DNA from: Ferdinandcohnia humi_A
GTDB lineage: Bacteria > Bacillota > Bacilli > Bacillales > Bacillaceae_L
NCBI GenBank assembly: GCA_047608075.1
Contig: JBLKRX010000024.1
Coordinates: forward strand, 8,630-72,629
Direction of reading: 5' to 3'
DNA: 64,000 bases
Shown one piece after another: positions 1 to 8,377 of the stretch (positions within the stretch are counted from its first letter, which is position 1; each line of letters opens with the position of its first letter). The translations under genes and the position numbers were made by a program. The notes under the pieces are model-generated. The model was not told where the DNA came from and searched no databases. It saw only the letters and a program-made list of their open reading frames with translations.

Positions 1-305
1 CAGGTAGTATTGTTCTTACTTTTGTAAATGAAGTAATACTCGTTCTGAACTTAATAGGGCAGCTAGCTATTTTTGACCTGTTCTTTGGTGGCACAGAGCT
101 CCAAATATCACCTACTATTTATTTATCAATTACTAATGAATGGGCAGGGTTAATAGCTCACTCGAGAATGAATTTTTATTTTACAAAATGGGTAGTACTA
201 TTTCCTTTAATGGGGTATCTACTCTATCTTTTTTCCTTTTATTTATTGTTGATTGGGATTAAAGAGATGCAAAGGGGGAAATATCGATCACAAGCTTATT
301 TATAG
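1..305 (+). CDS. C-terminal end of an integral membrane protein (5' truncated)
   Basis: An open frame runs into the window from the left edge (first full codon at base 3) and stops with TAG at 303-305, giving about 100 residues. The translation is strongly hydrophobic, with two probable membrane segments (around FVNEVILVLNLIGQLAIF and WVVLFPLMGYLLYLFSFYLL). It ends in a short basic tail, KEMQRGKYRSQAYL. I do not recognise the family. It could be the tail of a Yip1-like or ABC permease-type protein, but the visible part holds no diagnostic motif. Confidence 0.6.
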   Translation, partial: GSIVLTFVNEVILVLNLIGQLAIFDLFFGGTELQISPTIYLSITNEWAGLIAHSRMNFYFTKWVVLFPLMGYLLYLFSFYLLLIGIKEMQRGKYRSQAYL

Positions 306-363
306 ATTTACAAATGCTGATATTAATAACATCAACAATAGTTTGTGAAAAGGGGTAGCGATT

Positions 364-465
364 ATGTTCAGCTATCTCTTTTTAATTTGGACGATTTTTG
401 TTTATCTTGGATTCTTTTGGTTTTACCCCACAATTATACTGCCTAAAATATCTAGTTGTAGGTAA
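364..465 (+). CDS. Small hydrophobic protein, 33 residues (candidate)
   Basis: ATG at 364 is preceded by a good ribosome binding site, AAAAGGGG, about 8 bases upstream, and opens a 33-codon frame to TAA at 463-465. The product begins MFSYLFLIWTIFVYLGFFWF and is almost entirely one hydrophobic segment with a short polar tail (PKISSCR). This is the usual shape of a single-pass membrane microprotein. It lies between the truncated membrane gene and the cupin gene on the same strand. No family is recognised, and a chance frame or the remnant of a longer gene cannot be excluded. Confidence 0.4.
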   Translation: MFSYLFLIWTIFVYLGFFWFYPTIILPKISSCR

Positions 466-603
466 CCTAGGAAAAATATTCGACTTACAGGAGAACTTAA
501 TAACAAAAAATTGTTATCATATTATTAATGCTTTTATCAATTTCGTTTATGAGATTCAAAAAACACATAGAAACAGATAACATGGAAGGGGATATTTAAA
601 TTT

Positions 604-1116
604 ATGAACGAGAGAGATGCAAAGTATTGGATAACCAAACTCGGGCTGGAGCCACATCCAGAAGGAGGATTTTATAAAAGTACATATACATCTAAACAAT
701 CGGTGCCAGTAGAAAGAGAAGGCAATGAGGATACTATTAGAAATCTATATACCAGTATTTACTTCCTCTTGAGGTCGGAGGATATATCACATTTTCATAG
801 ACTTCAATCGGATGAACTCTGGTATTACCACGGGGGTAGCTCATTGACGATTCATATCATCGATGAGAATGGGAATTATCAAGAAAGAAAGCTTGGTTTA
901 CAGATTGATAACGATGAGGTACCACAAGTGCTCGTACCAAGGAATACAATATTTGGATCATCAGTTATGGAAGAGGATACCTTTGCTATTGTAGGATGTA
1001 TGGTTTCTCCAGGGTTTGATTTTGAGGATTTTGAATTATTTACGCAGGAGGAGCTACTAAAAAAGTATCCTCAGCATGAACAGATCATACGTAAGATGGC
1101 CCTTAAGTCGAAATAA
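604..1116 (+). CDS. Cupin protein, DUF985/Cupin_5 family
   Basis: The 170-residue product has the full length and sequence character of the DUF985 (Cupin_5, YML079w-like) family. The N-terminal LEPHPEGGFYKSTY block, the central FHRLQSDELWYYHGGSSL block and the later VPRNTIFGSSV block are the conserved strands of the beta barrel. The His and Glu residues in HFHRLQSDELWYYH are candidate metal or ligand contacts. The biochemical role of the family is unsettled, although sugar or nucleotide-sugar-like ligands have been proposed. The gene stands alone and is followed by a cluster of palindromes and a bidirectional terminator shared with the convergent lactonase gene. Family call is firm, function open. 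Confidence 0.85.
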   Translation: MNERDAKYWITKLGLEPHPEGGFYKSTYTSKQSVPVEREGNEDTIRNLYTSIYFLLRSEDISHFHRLQSDELWYYHGGSSLTIHIIDENGNYQERKLGLQIDNDEVPQVLVPRNTIFGSSVMEEDTFAIVGCMVSPGFDFEDFELFTQEELLKKYPQHEQIIRKMALKSK

Positions 1117-1145
1117 ATAAGAGTTATTGGACTCCTGCCAAATTA

Positions 1146-1278
1146 TCAAACAAACATTTGTTTACCAGCAATCAAATGTTTGTTTGAAAATTTTTAATGC
1201 TTGTGGCTGTATGGGATAACCCACTATCCAAGCGTTTGTTTGAAGTGAAGTAGGCTCACAAAACAAACGTTTGAATGA
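1146..1278. repeat. Cluster of four AAACAAACGTTTG-type palindromic motifs
   Basis: Four related AT-rich motifs lie here: TCAAACAAACATTTGTTTAC (from 1146), CAATCAAATGTTTGTTTGA (about 1169-1187), CAAGCGTTTGTTTGAAG (about 1229-1245) and AAACAAACGTTTGAATGA (1261-1278). Each contains CAAAC/GTTTG half-sites, and neighbouring copies are in inverted orientation. The same motif recurs at 30261-30359. They may be regulator binding sites (several TetR-type repressors bind sites of this kind) or hairpin-forming repeats. No regulator in the window is clearly tied to them. Confidence 0.6.
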
Positions 1279-1282
1279 CTAG

Positions 1283-1310
1283 AAAAGCCTACCGGTTGTG
1301 GTAGGCTTTT
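1283..1310. terminator. Bidirectional intrinsic terminator
   Basis: The arms AAAAGCCTACC (1283-1293) and GGTAGGCTTTT (1300-1310) form a perfect 11-bp stem with a 6-base loop. The T and A tracts serve both the cupin gene (+) and the convergent lactonase gene (-), whose stop codon lies 4 bases away. Confidence 0.85.
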
Positions 1311-1313
1311 GGT

Positions 1314-2375
1314 TTACTTATAGTTGAGAAACGTAACACAGACTGGGTTTGGAACTTGAATATCTGCTTGAAGCAATTCAAGAGTCCCAGAGGAAATGTC
1401 TCTAGAAAATAATACTAGGTTGCTTGAGTTTTGGTTAGATGCTACTAGGAAGGTTTCACTAGGATCAAGAATAAAGTCCCTTGGCCAATCGCCTTCTGTT
1501 GATGTATGCTCCATAAAGCTTAATAAGCCGGTTTCTTGGTCGACACGAAAACTAGCAATACTATTATGACCTCGATTACCAGCATAAACGTATTTTCCAT
1601 CGGAAGAAATATGAATGGCACTTCCTTGATTGTTTTCCGTGAAAGTAGATGGAATGGTAGAAATGGTTTGTACTTCGGTAAAACTACCGTTTGTAGGATT
1701 GTAGGTAACGACAATCACTTCGGAGCTAAGTTCCGTCATGATATACGCGAATTTACCGCTTGGGTGAAACGTAAGATGTCTCGGTCCACTGCCAGGCTTT
1801 ACAGCTAAGCTAGCAACCTCTTTTAGTACTCCGTCTTTTACATCGTAGGTAATTACCTTATCAATCCCTAAATCAACAACAATGATATATTTTTCATCAG
1901 GAGTGAAACCTGAGTAGTGTACATGCGGCTTTTCCTGTCTTTCTTTATCTACGCTAGAACCCTCATGCTGAACAACTGAAACTGGAGAGGTAAGTCTTCT
2001 GTCGGAATCAACCTGATAGGCTTCTACTGTCCCACGATGGTAGTGTGCAGTTACAACAAGGTCATTCGTAGAATTCACGCTAACATGGCATGGGGACGAA
2101 CCCTCTGAAAGCTGCTCGCTTTGTTTAACGAGCTCCCCCGTCACACTGTTGATTTTAAAAGAAGAAACGCCACCTAATATGCCTTCTTTAGCAACAGAGT
2201 ATAGAAATTGAGAATTTTTACTGATTGCAACGTAAGTAGGATTGTCAAGACGCGCGACGGGTTTAACGTCAGTAATTTTTCTTTGCTCTGTATCTAATGT
2301 GAAACAATAAATTCCCTCACTATTACCGGTAGTATATGTACCAATATATCCAATGTATGTATTTGAGTTAGTCAA
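1314..2375 (-). CDS. pgl: Lactonase family protein (6-phosphogluconolactonase-like beta-propeller)
   Basis: The 353-residue protein matches the YkgB/Pgl lactonase family of seven-bladed beta-propellers. These are cytosolic enzymes that hydrolyse 6-phosphogluconolactone in the oxidative pentose phosphate pathway. Family blocks include GYIGTYTTGNSEGIY at the N-terminus, PCHVSVNSTNDLVVTAHYH, PHVHYSGFTPDEKYIIVVDLG, GPRHLTFHPSGKFAYIMTEL and the final PRDFILDPSETFLVASNQNS. The length is normal. The start is a TTG six bases after GAGGA. Its 3' end shares a terminator with the cupin gene. The exact substrate is inferred from family, since some members act on other lactones. Confidence 0.85.
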   Translation of the reverse strand: MTNSNTYIGYIGTYTTGNSEGIYCFTLDTEQRKITDVKPVARLDNPTYVAISKNSQFLYSVAKEGILGGVSSFKINSVTGELVKQSEQLSEGSSPCHVSVNSTNDLVVTAHYHRGTVEAYQVDSDRRLTSPVSVVQHEGSSVDKERQEKPHVHYSGFTPDEKYIIVVDLGIDKVITYDVKDGVLKEVASLAVKPGSGPRHLTFHPSGKFAYIMTELSSEVIVVTYNPTNGSFTEVQTISTIPSTFTENNQGSAIHISSDGKYVYAGNRGHNSIASFRVDQETGLLSFMEHTSTEGDWPRDFILDPSETFLVASNQNSSNLVLFSRDISSGTLELLQADIQVPNPVCVTFLNYK

Positions 2376-2517
2376 TTTGATTCCTCATTTCTAGCTTCTT
2401 TTTACATTGATTGTAGCTAATTTTACATGCAGAGTCCAATTCGAAAACAATTTCTCCCTACAATTATCGTTAATGTCTTAAACAATTTGACATGCCAAAT
2501 ATGAAGAAGGAGTATTG

Positions 2518-2631
2518 GTGGATATGTCCCTTTCATTTTTTTATACTTCAGGTTTATCCTTTCGGTTACATAATGGGATTAATCAGTATGTTCATCATAT
2601 TGTAGAGGAGATGTTATGGTACCGTTGGTAA
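2518..2631 (+). CDS. Possible 37-residue small protein
   Basis: A GTG at 2518 follows AAGGAG at good spacing, with an in-frame ATG at 2524. The frame runs to TAA at 2629-2631. The product is rich in aromatic residues (begins VDMSLSFFYTSGLSF, ends EEMLWYRW). It occupies the otherwise empty 350-base gap between the lactonase and the HD-GYP gene. I recognise no family. The ribosome binding site is the main support, so this is only a candidate. Confidence 0.25.
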   Translation: MDMSLSFFYTSGLSFRLHNGINQYVHHIVEEMLWYRW

Positions 2632-2728
2632 GTTTAGTCGAATATTGCTGAATATTGGAAAATTTTTTCTTCCTAATAGAGTAAAACATGATAAAATAGG
2701 ATTACTTTAGAGTGGAGGCAATGTTTAC

Positions 2729-4174
2729 ATGAAGAATTATAGCTATATGGGCCCTTTACTTGCTGTAGGAATACCATTTCTCTTATTTGAGTCTCTTAGA
2801 AATGGATTACTGTATGACCCACATCTCATGATGCCGAATGGACACTTCTATATTGTAAGTATAGTAGCAACCTTGTCTACAATCCTTTCAATTGCTGTTG
2901 GTATTGTTGGTAAGCGATTACGTAATATAAAAGTAACTATTTTGGCATTAGCTTTTATTTCTATAACAATATTGTTTATGTTGCATGGGCTATCGACACC
3001 TCATTTTATCTTACCAGAAACACATGTAGCTGGTGTGGCAGCGCAACTTAGTATGTTAGTCGCGACTATTTGGCTGTGGTTGTCCTCTTTGCCAACAGAC
3101 AATAAAGTGATAGATTGGCTCTCTAGAAAACATAGGTATTTGCTTCCGAGTTGGGGAATAGTACTAGGGATATTTGGGTTACTATGTATGCTTTTTCCGC
3201 ATGTAATAAATTTTATACCAATTGATATAAATCCAATTAATTGGGTTGTTACTGTTATTATTCTATTTCTTAATCTTATTACATCATATCGGTACTATCA
3301 GACATACAGATTTACAAGATTCCCATTACAATTAGCAATCGTCTATAGTGCAGCGCTGTTTATCTTGTCACAGTACATTATGATTACTGGTGAGAAGTGG
3401 AACCTTAGCTGGTGGCTGTATCATTTGCTATTACTTGCAGCCATGGTTGTAATGATTATTGGCCTAGTAAAACAATATGCAGTTAAAGGAAGTCTTGCAG
3501 AGGGACTACGGTCACTATTTGTAAAGGATCCTATTGAGCAAATTACAAGTAGTGCTTCACCAAGTGTAAAAGCCCTTGTTATTTCAACGGAGAAGAAGGA
3601 TGCCTACACTGCAGGTCATACATTTCGAGTAACTATGTATGCGGTTAAGCTAGCCGAAGAACTTAGGTTAAAGCCCGAACAAATAAGAGCGATAGCTCAT
3701 GGTGGATTGGTACATGACGTAGGTAAAATTAGCATTCCAGATTCTATTCTTAACAAGCCTGGCAAATTGTCGCCTAATGAAAGAATCGAGATTGAAAAAC
3801 ATCCTGAATATGGATATGACATGTGTAGAGAGCTTGGCTTTATGAAAGATGAATTGAGCATCATTCGTTTTCATCATGAAAAATGGGATGGGTCTGGATA
3901 TCCTGATAGGCTGAGTAAAACAGAGATTCCGTTACTAGCAAGAATAGTAGCAGTTGCGGATGTATACGATGCTCTCACCTCTGAAAGATCATATCGGAAG
4001 GCTTGGACCCACAACCAGGCAATTGAGTTTTTAATTGAACAAAAAGGGATTCATTTTGATCCTAGCTGTGTCGATGCTTGGGTAAATCTTTGTGAACGTG
4101 AACCATCTGTTTATCAATATCCATCAAATGCAATAAAGAATAATAGTACAGGATTTTTACTTTCCTCTTTCTAA
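2729..4174 (+). CDS. Membrane-anchored HD-GYP phosphodiesterase
   Basis: The 481-residue protein has an N-terminal region of about 250 residues with roughly eight membrane segments, followed by a cytoplasmic HD-GYP domain (about residues 285-455). The HD pair is visible in GLVHDVGKISIP, the GYP motif in HHEKWDGSGYP, and the trailing metal-site block in ARIVAVADVYDALTSERSYR. HD-GYP domains hydrolyse cyclic di-GMP to GMP or pGpG, so this is probably a sensor-effector that lowers c-di-GMP in response to a membrane signal. It is monocistronic, with GGAGG upstream and a terminator right after the stop. The membrane sensor type is not recognised. All key catalytic residues appear intact. Confidence 0.9.
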   Translation: MKNYSYMGPLLAVGIPFLLFESLRNGLLYDPHLMMPNGHFYIVSIVATLSTILSIAVGIVGKRLRNIKVTILALAFISITILFMLHGLSTPHFILPETHVAGVAAQLSMLVATIWLWLSSLPTDNKVIDWLSRKHRYLLPSWGIVLGIFGLLCMLFPHVINFIPIDINPINWVVTVIILFLNLITSYRYYQTYRFTRFPLQLAIVYSAALFILSQYIMITGEKWNLSWWLYHLLLLAAMVVMIIGLVKQYAVKGSLAEGLRSLFVKDPIEQITSSASPSVKALVISTEKKDAYTAGHTFRVTMYAVKLAEELRLKPEQIRAIAHGGLVHDVGKISIPDSILNKPGKLSPNERIEIEKHPEYGYDMCRELGFMKDELSIIRFHHEKWDGSGYPDRLSKTEIPLLARIVAVADVYDALTSERSYRKAWTHNQAIEFLIEQKGIHFDPSCVDAWVNLCEREPSVYQYPSNAIKNNSTGFLLSSF

Positions 4175-4180
4175 AACTGA

Positions 4181-4208
4181 AAAGGGTGCCAAATGGCATC
4201 TTTTTTTT
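4181..4208 (+). terminator. Intrinsic terminator after the HD-GYP gene
   Basis: GGGTGCC, loop AAAT, then GGCATCT followed by a run of T residues. It lies 7 bases after the stop codon. Confidence 0.8.
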
Positions 4209-4370
4209 ACACCTTTTCCAATTGCTCTGCCTATGCTGAGTTTTTCTAAATGGTGATAAAATTTTGTACCAATTAACGACTTTACATGTGTAATTTCGAA
4301 AACATTCGACAAATTACGTCCTCTTTTCCTATAAAAAATGTCCTGTATTTCAATGGTTTAAAGCGTTTAT

Positions 4371-4400
4371 AGAGCAATTGGTATTCTTGAGAGCAATTGC
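4371..4400 (+). promoter_or_regulatory. Direct repeat upstream of tpl (possible operator)
   Basis: AGAGCAATTG (4371-4380) recurs as GAGAGCAATTGC (4389-4400) with a 19-base period, ending 57 bases before the tpl start codon. The second copy contains the palindrome GCAATTGC. Tyrosine phenol-lyase genes are normally inducible, so a regulator site here is plausible, but no regulator gene is adjacent. Confidence 0.35.
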
Positions 4401-4457
4401 AAGGTTATTTTACATTATAGATAGATTGAATATTCAAAAAGTAAAGGGGAATTTGAT

Positions 4458-5876
4458 ATGAAGAGAAGGACTGCAGAGCCATATAAAATAAAGGCTGTCG
4501 AACCGCTAGCTATGCTATCGTATGAAGAAAGAAAAGACGCACTAGAGAGAGCGGGGTATAACACATTTCTGATTGATTCTCATGATGTATATATTGACCT
4601 TTTAACTGATAGTGGTACGAGTGCAATGAGTGACCGTCAATGGGGAGCCTTAATGGTTGGAGACGAGGCATATGCAGGTAGCAAAAGCTGGAAGAAACTA
4701 GAGCAGGCAGTCCGAGAGGTATACGGATATAAATATGTACTTCCTACACACCAAGGTCGTGGTGCAGAGAATCTATTGTCACAACTAAAAATTAAACAAG
4801 GGGATGTTGTACCAGGGAATATGTATTTTACAACAACCCGTGCACATCAAGAATTAAATGGAGCTAGATTTGTAGATATTATTATAGACGAGGCTCATGA
4901 CCCGTCGTATGAACATCCCTTCAAAGGAAATGTAGACATAAAGAAGCTTGAAAGCCTAATCCATGAAGTAGGATCAGAACGAATTCCATATGTATGTTTA
5001 GCAGTTACCGTTAATATGGCAGGTGGCCAGCCGGTTAGTATGCAAAACATGAAGGAAGTATATGAATTATGTCAGTATCATGGGATTGACGTTATGCTTG
5101 ATGCCACCCGTTGTGTTGAAAATGCTTATTTTATTAAAGAGAGGGAAGCAGGTTATGAGAATCATAAAATTAAAGACATCTTGAAAGAAATGTTTTCTTA
5201 TTCAGATGGATGTACAATGAGTGGGAAAAAGGACTGCCTTGTAAATATTGGTGGGTTTCTTGCTATGAATGATGAAGAACTGTATGCACGTTCACGTGAA
5301 TTGGTTGTTGTGTATGAAGGAATGCCATCATATGGTGGTATGGCGGGCCGTGATATGGAGGCAATGGCTCAAGGAATTTATGAATCTATTGATGATCATT
5401 ATATTCAGCATCGCATCCAACAAGTCCGTTATCTTGGCCAGCAATTGATTGATGCAGGAATTCCAGTCGTTCAACCAATTGGAGGTCATGCAGTCTATTT
5501 AGATGCGAGACAATTTTTGTCTCACTTATCTCAAGAGGAATTTCCAGCCCAAGCATTGGCAGCTGCTCTTTATCTAGATTCTGGAGTAAGAGCGATGGAG
5601 CGTGGAATTGTCTCGGCTGGTCGGAATAAAGATACAGGAGAACATAATAAACCGAAATTAGAGCTAGTAAGATTGACAATCCCCCGAAGAGTATACACAA
5701 ATAATCATATGGATGTTGTTGCTGATTCTGTCATCGCGCTATATGAAAAAAGAAGAAATATTAGTGGGTTACGAATGGATTATGAACCGCCTACACTCCG
5801 ATTCTTTAATGCGAGATTTTCACCACTTGCACAGAATGCTGAATTAATTGCGGATCACGAATTGGTAGAAGGATAA
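4458..5876 (+). CDS. tpl: Tyrosine phenol-lyase
   Basis: This PLP enzyme splits L-tyrosine into phenol, pyruvate and ammonia and runs in reverse at high substrate. The 472-residue product matches the beta-eliminating lyase family along its whole length. It sides with tyrosine phenol-lyase rather than tryptophanase at diagnostic places: MYFTTTR (substrate-pocket Thr), CTMSGKKDCLVNIGG with PLP-binding Lys at about residue 258, AMERGIVSAGRN (the Arg that contacts the tyrosine ring region; tryptophanase lacks it) and RFFNARF (pocket Phe). AGGGGAATTTGAT precedes the ATG. It is a single gene without a linked tyrosine permease, with possible operator repeats upstream and a hairpin downstream. Assignment is strong. 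Confidence 0.95.
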   Translation: MKRRTAEPYKIKAVEPLAMLSYEERKDALERAGYNTFLIDSHDVYIDLLTDSGTSAMSDRQWGALMVGDEAYAGSKSWKKLEQAVREVYGYKYVLPTHQGRGAENLLSQLKIKQGDVVPGNMYFTTTRAHQELNGARFVDIIIDEAHDPSYEHPFKGNVDIKKLESLIHEVGSERIPYVCLAVTVNMAGGQPVSMQNMKEVYELCQYHGIDVMLDATRCVENAYFIKEREAGYENHKIKDILKEMFSYSDGCTMSGKKDCLVNIGGFLAMNDEELYARSRELVVVYEGMPSYGGMAGRDMEAMAQGIYESIDDHYIQHRIQQVRYLGQQLIDAGIPVVQPIGGHAVYLDARQFLSHLSQEEFPAQALAAALYLDSGVRAMERGIVSAGRNKDTGEHNKPKLELVRLTIPRRVYTNNHMDVVADSVIALYEKRRNISGLRMDYEPPTLRFFNARFSPLAQNAELIADHELVEG

Positions 5877-5880
5877 TTGT

Positions 5881-5912
5881 AAGGTGTTCTCCCTAAATGG
5901 GGAGTGCACCTT
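5881..5912 (+). terminator. Terminator-like hairpin after tpl
   Basis: AAGGTG-TT-CTCCC pairs with GGGAG-TG-CACCTT around a short loop, with one 2-base internal mismatch. The following T tract is weak (TTGTATT), so termination may be inefficient. Confidence 0.55.
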
Positions 5913-5932
5913 GTATTAAAAGAAAGAAAAGA

Positions 5933-6080
5933 TATAAAATTTTGAACATAGTTTTCAATGTCAGCGCAAGCGGCCTACCCTCTCAAGGTCAAATAACCTG
6001 TTGCAAAAAAAGTCAAAGAACGTTTTTTACAACAAAATATTTCTTGTCTGGGGTGAGCAAGGCGCTTGCGCATTTTTTAT
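5933..6080 (+). repeat. Modular dispersed repeat, copy A (short form)
   Basis: First of six related intergenic repeats. It carries the leader TATAAAATTTTGAACATAG, a 5' arm CAGCGCAAGCGGC, the core AGGTCAAATAACCTG followed by an AAAAGTC/GACTTTT-type hairpin (degenerate here), and the 3' arm AAGGCGCTTGCGC. The two ends are inverted repeats of each other, so the element can fold on itself. It has no optional inserts. It lies between the convergent tpl and ABC ATPase genes. Frames that can be read inside it are not genes. Confidence 0.85.
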
Positions 6081-6102
6081 GTAAATGTAATAAAGGTGAA
6101 TA

Positions 6103-6882
6103 TTACAGCTTTCGTAGAAGGGTTGGTCGTTGATTCTCCCATTTTACTTCAACAGACAGATTAAAAAATGCCGTAAGTACGTTACTCGCAATGATGTCTT
6201 TAGTATTTCCTGAAGCGAAAATTTGTCCGCTTTTTAAAAGTAATGTTTTATTAAAAACAGGTAGTATTTCATTTAGATGATGGGTTACATAGATCAAGGT
6301 TGGTTCGTTTCGTTTATTTGCTAAATTGTTGATAGACTCTAGGAGCTTTTCTTGTGCAAGGAAGTCTAAGCCATTAGTGGGTTCATCAAGAATGAGTAAT
6401 AGCGGTTCAGTCATTAAAGATCGAGCGATAAGAACACGCTGTTTTTCCCCTTGTGATAGAGTAGAATACCTACGGTTTGCATACTCCGAACAACCGAACT
6501 CCTCTAACAATGTAATTGCTTTTTCTCTCATTTCATCCGTTGGGGTTTCGTATAATCCAATAGAAGCAAAAGCACCACTAAGGACTACCTCAAAGGCATT
6601 GTTTTGTGGATAAAACTTTTCTTGTAAAGAGGACGAAACAAACCCGATTTTTTTACGAAGTTGTTCACCCAAATACGTTTTGCCAAACTCCATCCCTAAG
6701 ACAGAGACATTACCTGTAGAAGGGAAACTATACGCGTTTATAATATTTAGAATAGCAGTCTTACCAGAACCATTTAAACCATATAAAACCCAATGCTCTC
6801 CTTTTTCAATGCTCCAATTAATATTTTGTAGAATGCATTCATCATCACGTTGCAAAGACACTTTATCAAAACATAAAACCAT
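6103..6882 (-). CDS. ABC transporter ATP-binding protein (YlmA-like)
   Basis: A 259-residue nucleotide-binding subunit with Walker A GLNGSGKT (about residue 36), a Q-loop region at GFVSSSLQEK, signature LSQGEKQR, Walker B LLILDEP followed by TNGLD, and the switch His in YVTHH. The overall pattern resembles YlmA of Bacillus, a stand-alone ATPase of unknown partner. No permease or binding protein is linked: its neighbours are tpl on the convergent side and a peptidase transcribed divergently. AGGAGG precedes the ATG. It may pair with a permease elsewhere or act as a soluble ATPase, and the substrate is unknown. Confidence 0.85.
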   Translation of the reverse strand: MVLCFDKVSLQRDDECILQNINWSIEKGEHWVLYGLNGSGKTAILNIINAYSFPSTGNVSVLGMEFGKTYLGEQLRKKIGFVSSSLQEKFYPQNNAFEVVLSGAFASIGLYETPTDEMREKAITLLEEFGCSEYANRRYSTLSQGEKQRVLIARSLMTEPLLLILDEPTNGLDFLAQEKLLESINNLANKRNEPTLIYVTHHLNEILPVFNKTLLLKSGQIFASGNTKDIIASNVLTAFFNLSVEVKWENQRPTLLRKL

Positions 6883-7279
6883 ATGAACCCTCCTTTTATA
6901 CCTTTCATCATACCAAAAGAATAATAGTCTTTGTTTCTAATTTTCAGCCAACTTAAAGATAAAGCGAGTTCTTGGGAGAGGGTTATTCGTGCAATGTTGC
7001 TAGATGGTGTTCCGAACAAAATTTTAATAAGAAAAAGGAAAAAAATGCTAAAGTGTAGAATGACTATAAAACATAAATTAGATAGGGGGATGATGTTATT
7101 GAAATGTTATATAAACTCTATTAATTATAGAAGTAGGGTTGAAAACAAATGAAGAGGGAATCTGTTGATGATTAAAACTGAGAAAAAACGTATAAGATTC
7201 GTAATTATATAGATTTAGATGCGTATTAGCACTGTTCATTTTTCTAAATGGTTAAAAGATTAAACTAAGGAGGCATAGC
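6883..7279. other. 397-base intergenic region, nothing identified
   Basis: This AT-rich stretch separates the divergent ABC ATPase and LD-carboxypeptidase genes and should hold both promoters. I see a short frame of about 20 codons after AGGGGG near 7085, but its composition is not protein-like. No hairpin or repeat stands out. Confidence 0.5.
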
Positions 7280-8293
7280 ATGATTACATATCCGACCTTA
7301 TCAAGTGGCGCAACTATTGGAATTACAGCACCTTCTTCGGGGGTTAGACCAAATCTACATGAGCTATTAAGACAAGCATGCGAAAAAATGGAGCAAAAAG
7401 GATATCACATTGTATGTGGTGAGACTGTCTGGACACAACATAAAGCAAAATCTTCACCCGCCAAAAAACGAGCAGAAGAATTTAATGGGATGATGAGTAA
7501 TGACCAAATAGATATTATTATACCTCCATGGGGTGGGGAGTTATTAATTGAAATATTAGAGTACCTTGATATAGAGAACTTTAAAACGAAGTGGGTACTT
7601 GGCTATTCAGATGTCAGTCTTTTGTTATTAGCTATTACCTTAAAGACAGGTATGGCAACTGCTCATGGTACGAATATCATTGATTTAAGAGGCGAGTATT
7701 CGGATGCTACCACTGCAATGTGGGAAACAGTACTTTCCACAAACAGAGGGGGCACAGTGCTCCAACATTCATCTGAGAAATATCAGCAAAAGTGGCGTCA
7801 CGACGAGCCGTCTCCATGTGTGTATCATTTAACAGAAGAAACATACTGGAAGACCATTTCGGGTAAAAAAGAAACTGTTGAGGGTCGTTTATTAGGTGGA
7901 TGTATTGATGTTATTCGTCATTTAATAGGAACACCTTTTGGAGATGTACAAAGCTTCCGTGAGACATACATTAAAGATGAACCGGTATTATGGTACTTAG
8001 AAAACTGCGAACTAAATACAGCAGATGTAAGAAGGTCTCTTGTACACATGAAACTGGCTGGTTGGTTTGAAAATTGTTCAGGCATACTGTTTGGTCGTAG
8101 CAGTGCAGGTTTCCCAGTAGAAGACTATACAATTGAGGATGTGTATGTTGAACTTGCTGAAGAACTTGAAGTACCGATAATCTATGACATTGATTGTGGT
8201 CATCGTCCACCTCAACTTACGTTTATCAATGGAGCGTATGCAAAAGTGACTACTGAAGGTGGAAAAGGAGAGGTATTACAGATTTTTAAATAA
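7280..8293 (+). CDS. S66 family LD-carboxypeptidase (MccF-like)
   Basis: The 337-residue protein belongs to peptidase family S66. Members cleave the L,D bond of murein tetrapeptides during cell-wall recycling, or inactivate microcin C-type compounds (MccF). The expected catalytic triad is visible: nucleophile Ser in GYSDVS, Glu in LENCE, and His in DIDCGHRPPQ near the C-terminus. The N-terminal ITAPSSG strand and the PWGG block also fit. AAGGAGG sits at ideal distance from the ATG. The gene is single. Whether it serves wall recycling or self-protection cannot be told from sequence; the length and motifs are close to the MccF branch. Confidence 0.9.
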   Translation: MITYPTLSSGATIGITAPSSGVRPNLHELLRQACEKMEQKGYHIVCGETVWTQHKAKSSPAKKRAEEFNGMMSNDQIDIIIPPWGGELLIEILEYLDIENFKTKWVLGYSDVSLLLLAITLKTGMATAHGTNIIDLRGEYSDATTAMWETVLSTNRGGTVLQHSSEKYQQKWRHDEPSPCVYHLTEETYWKTISGKKETVEGRLLGGCIDVIRHLIGTPFGDVQSFRETYIKDEPVLWYLENCELNTADVRRSLVHMKLAGWFENCSGILFGRSSAGFPVEDYTIEDVYVELAEELEVPIIYDIDCGHRPPQLTFINGAYAKVTTEGGKGEVLQIFK

Positions 8294-8377
8294 AGAGATG
8301 TAGTTATCAACTAAATAGTAAGGTTTTTGTTGGAATATAAAATTATTCAGTCAAGAGCCGTAAGAAACTACCTTACC

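Noticed and set aside
398..580. 60-codon frame after the truncated membrane gene
   Set aside because: It overlaps the better supported microprotein frame at 364 and has no ribosome binding site.
4371..4402. Sigma-54 promoter before tpl
   Set aside because: GG and GC elements can be found, but their spacing is wrong (19 rather than 10 bases between GG and GC), so the -24/-12 pattern is not met.
5897..6133. Plus-strand frame of 78 codons across repeat copy A
   Set aside because: It lies inside the modular repeat. Similar translations arise in copies D (44203-44508) and F (62332-62568) only because the DNA repeats; no ribosome binding site is present.
6931..7152. 73-codon frame before the LD-carboxypeptidase
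   Set aside because: The translation is lysine- and methionine-rich low-complexity sequence, starts without a proper site, and lies in a divergent promoter region.
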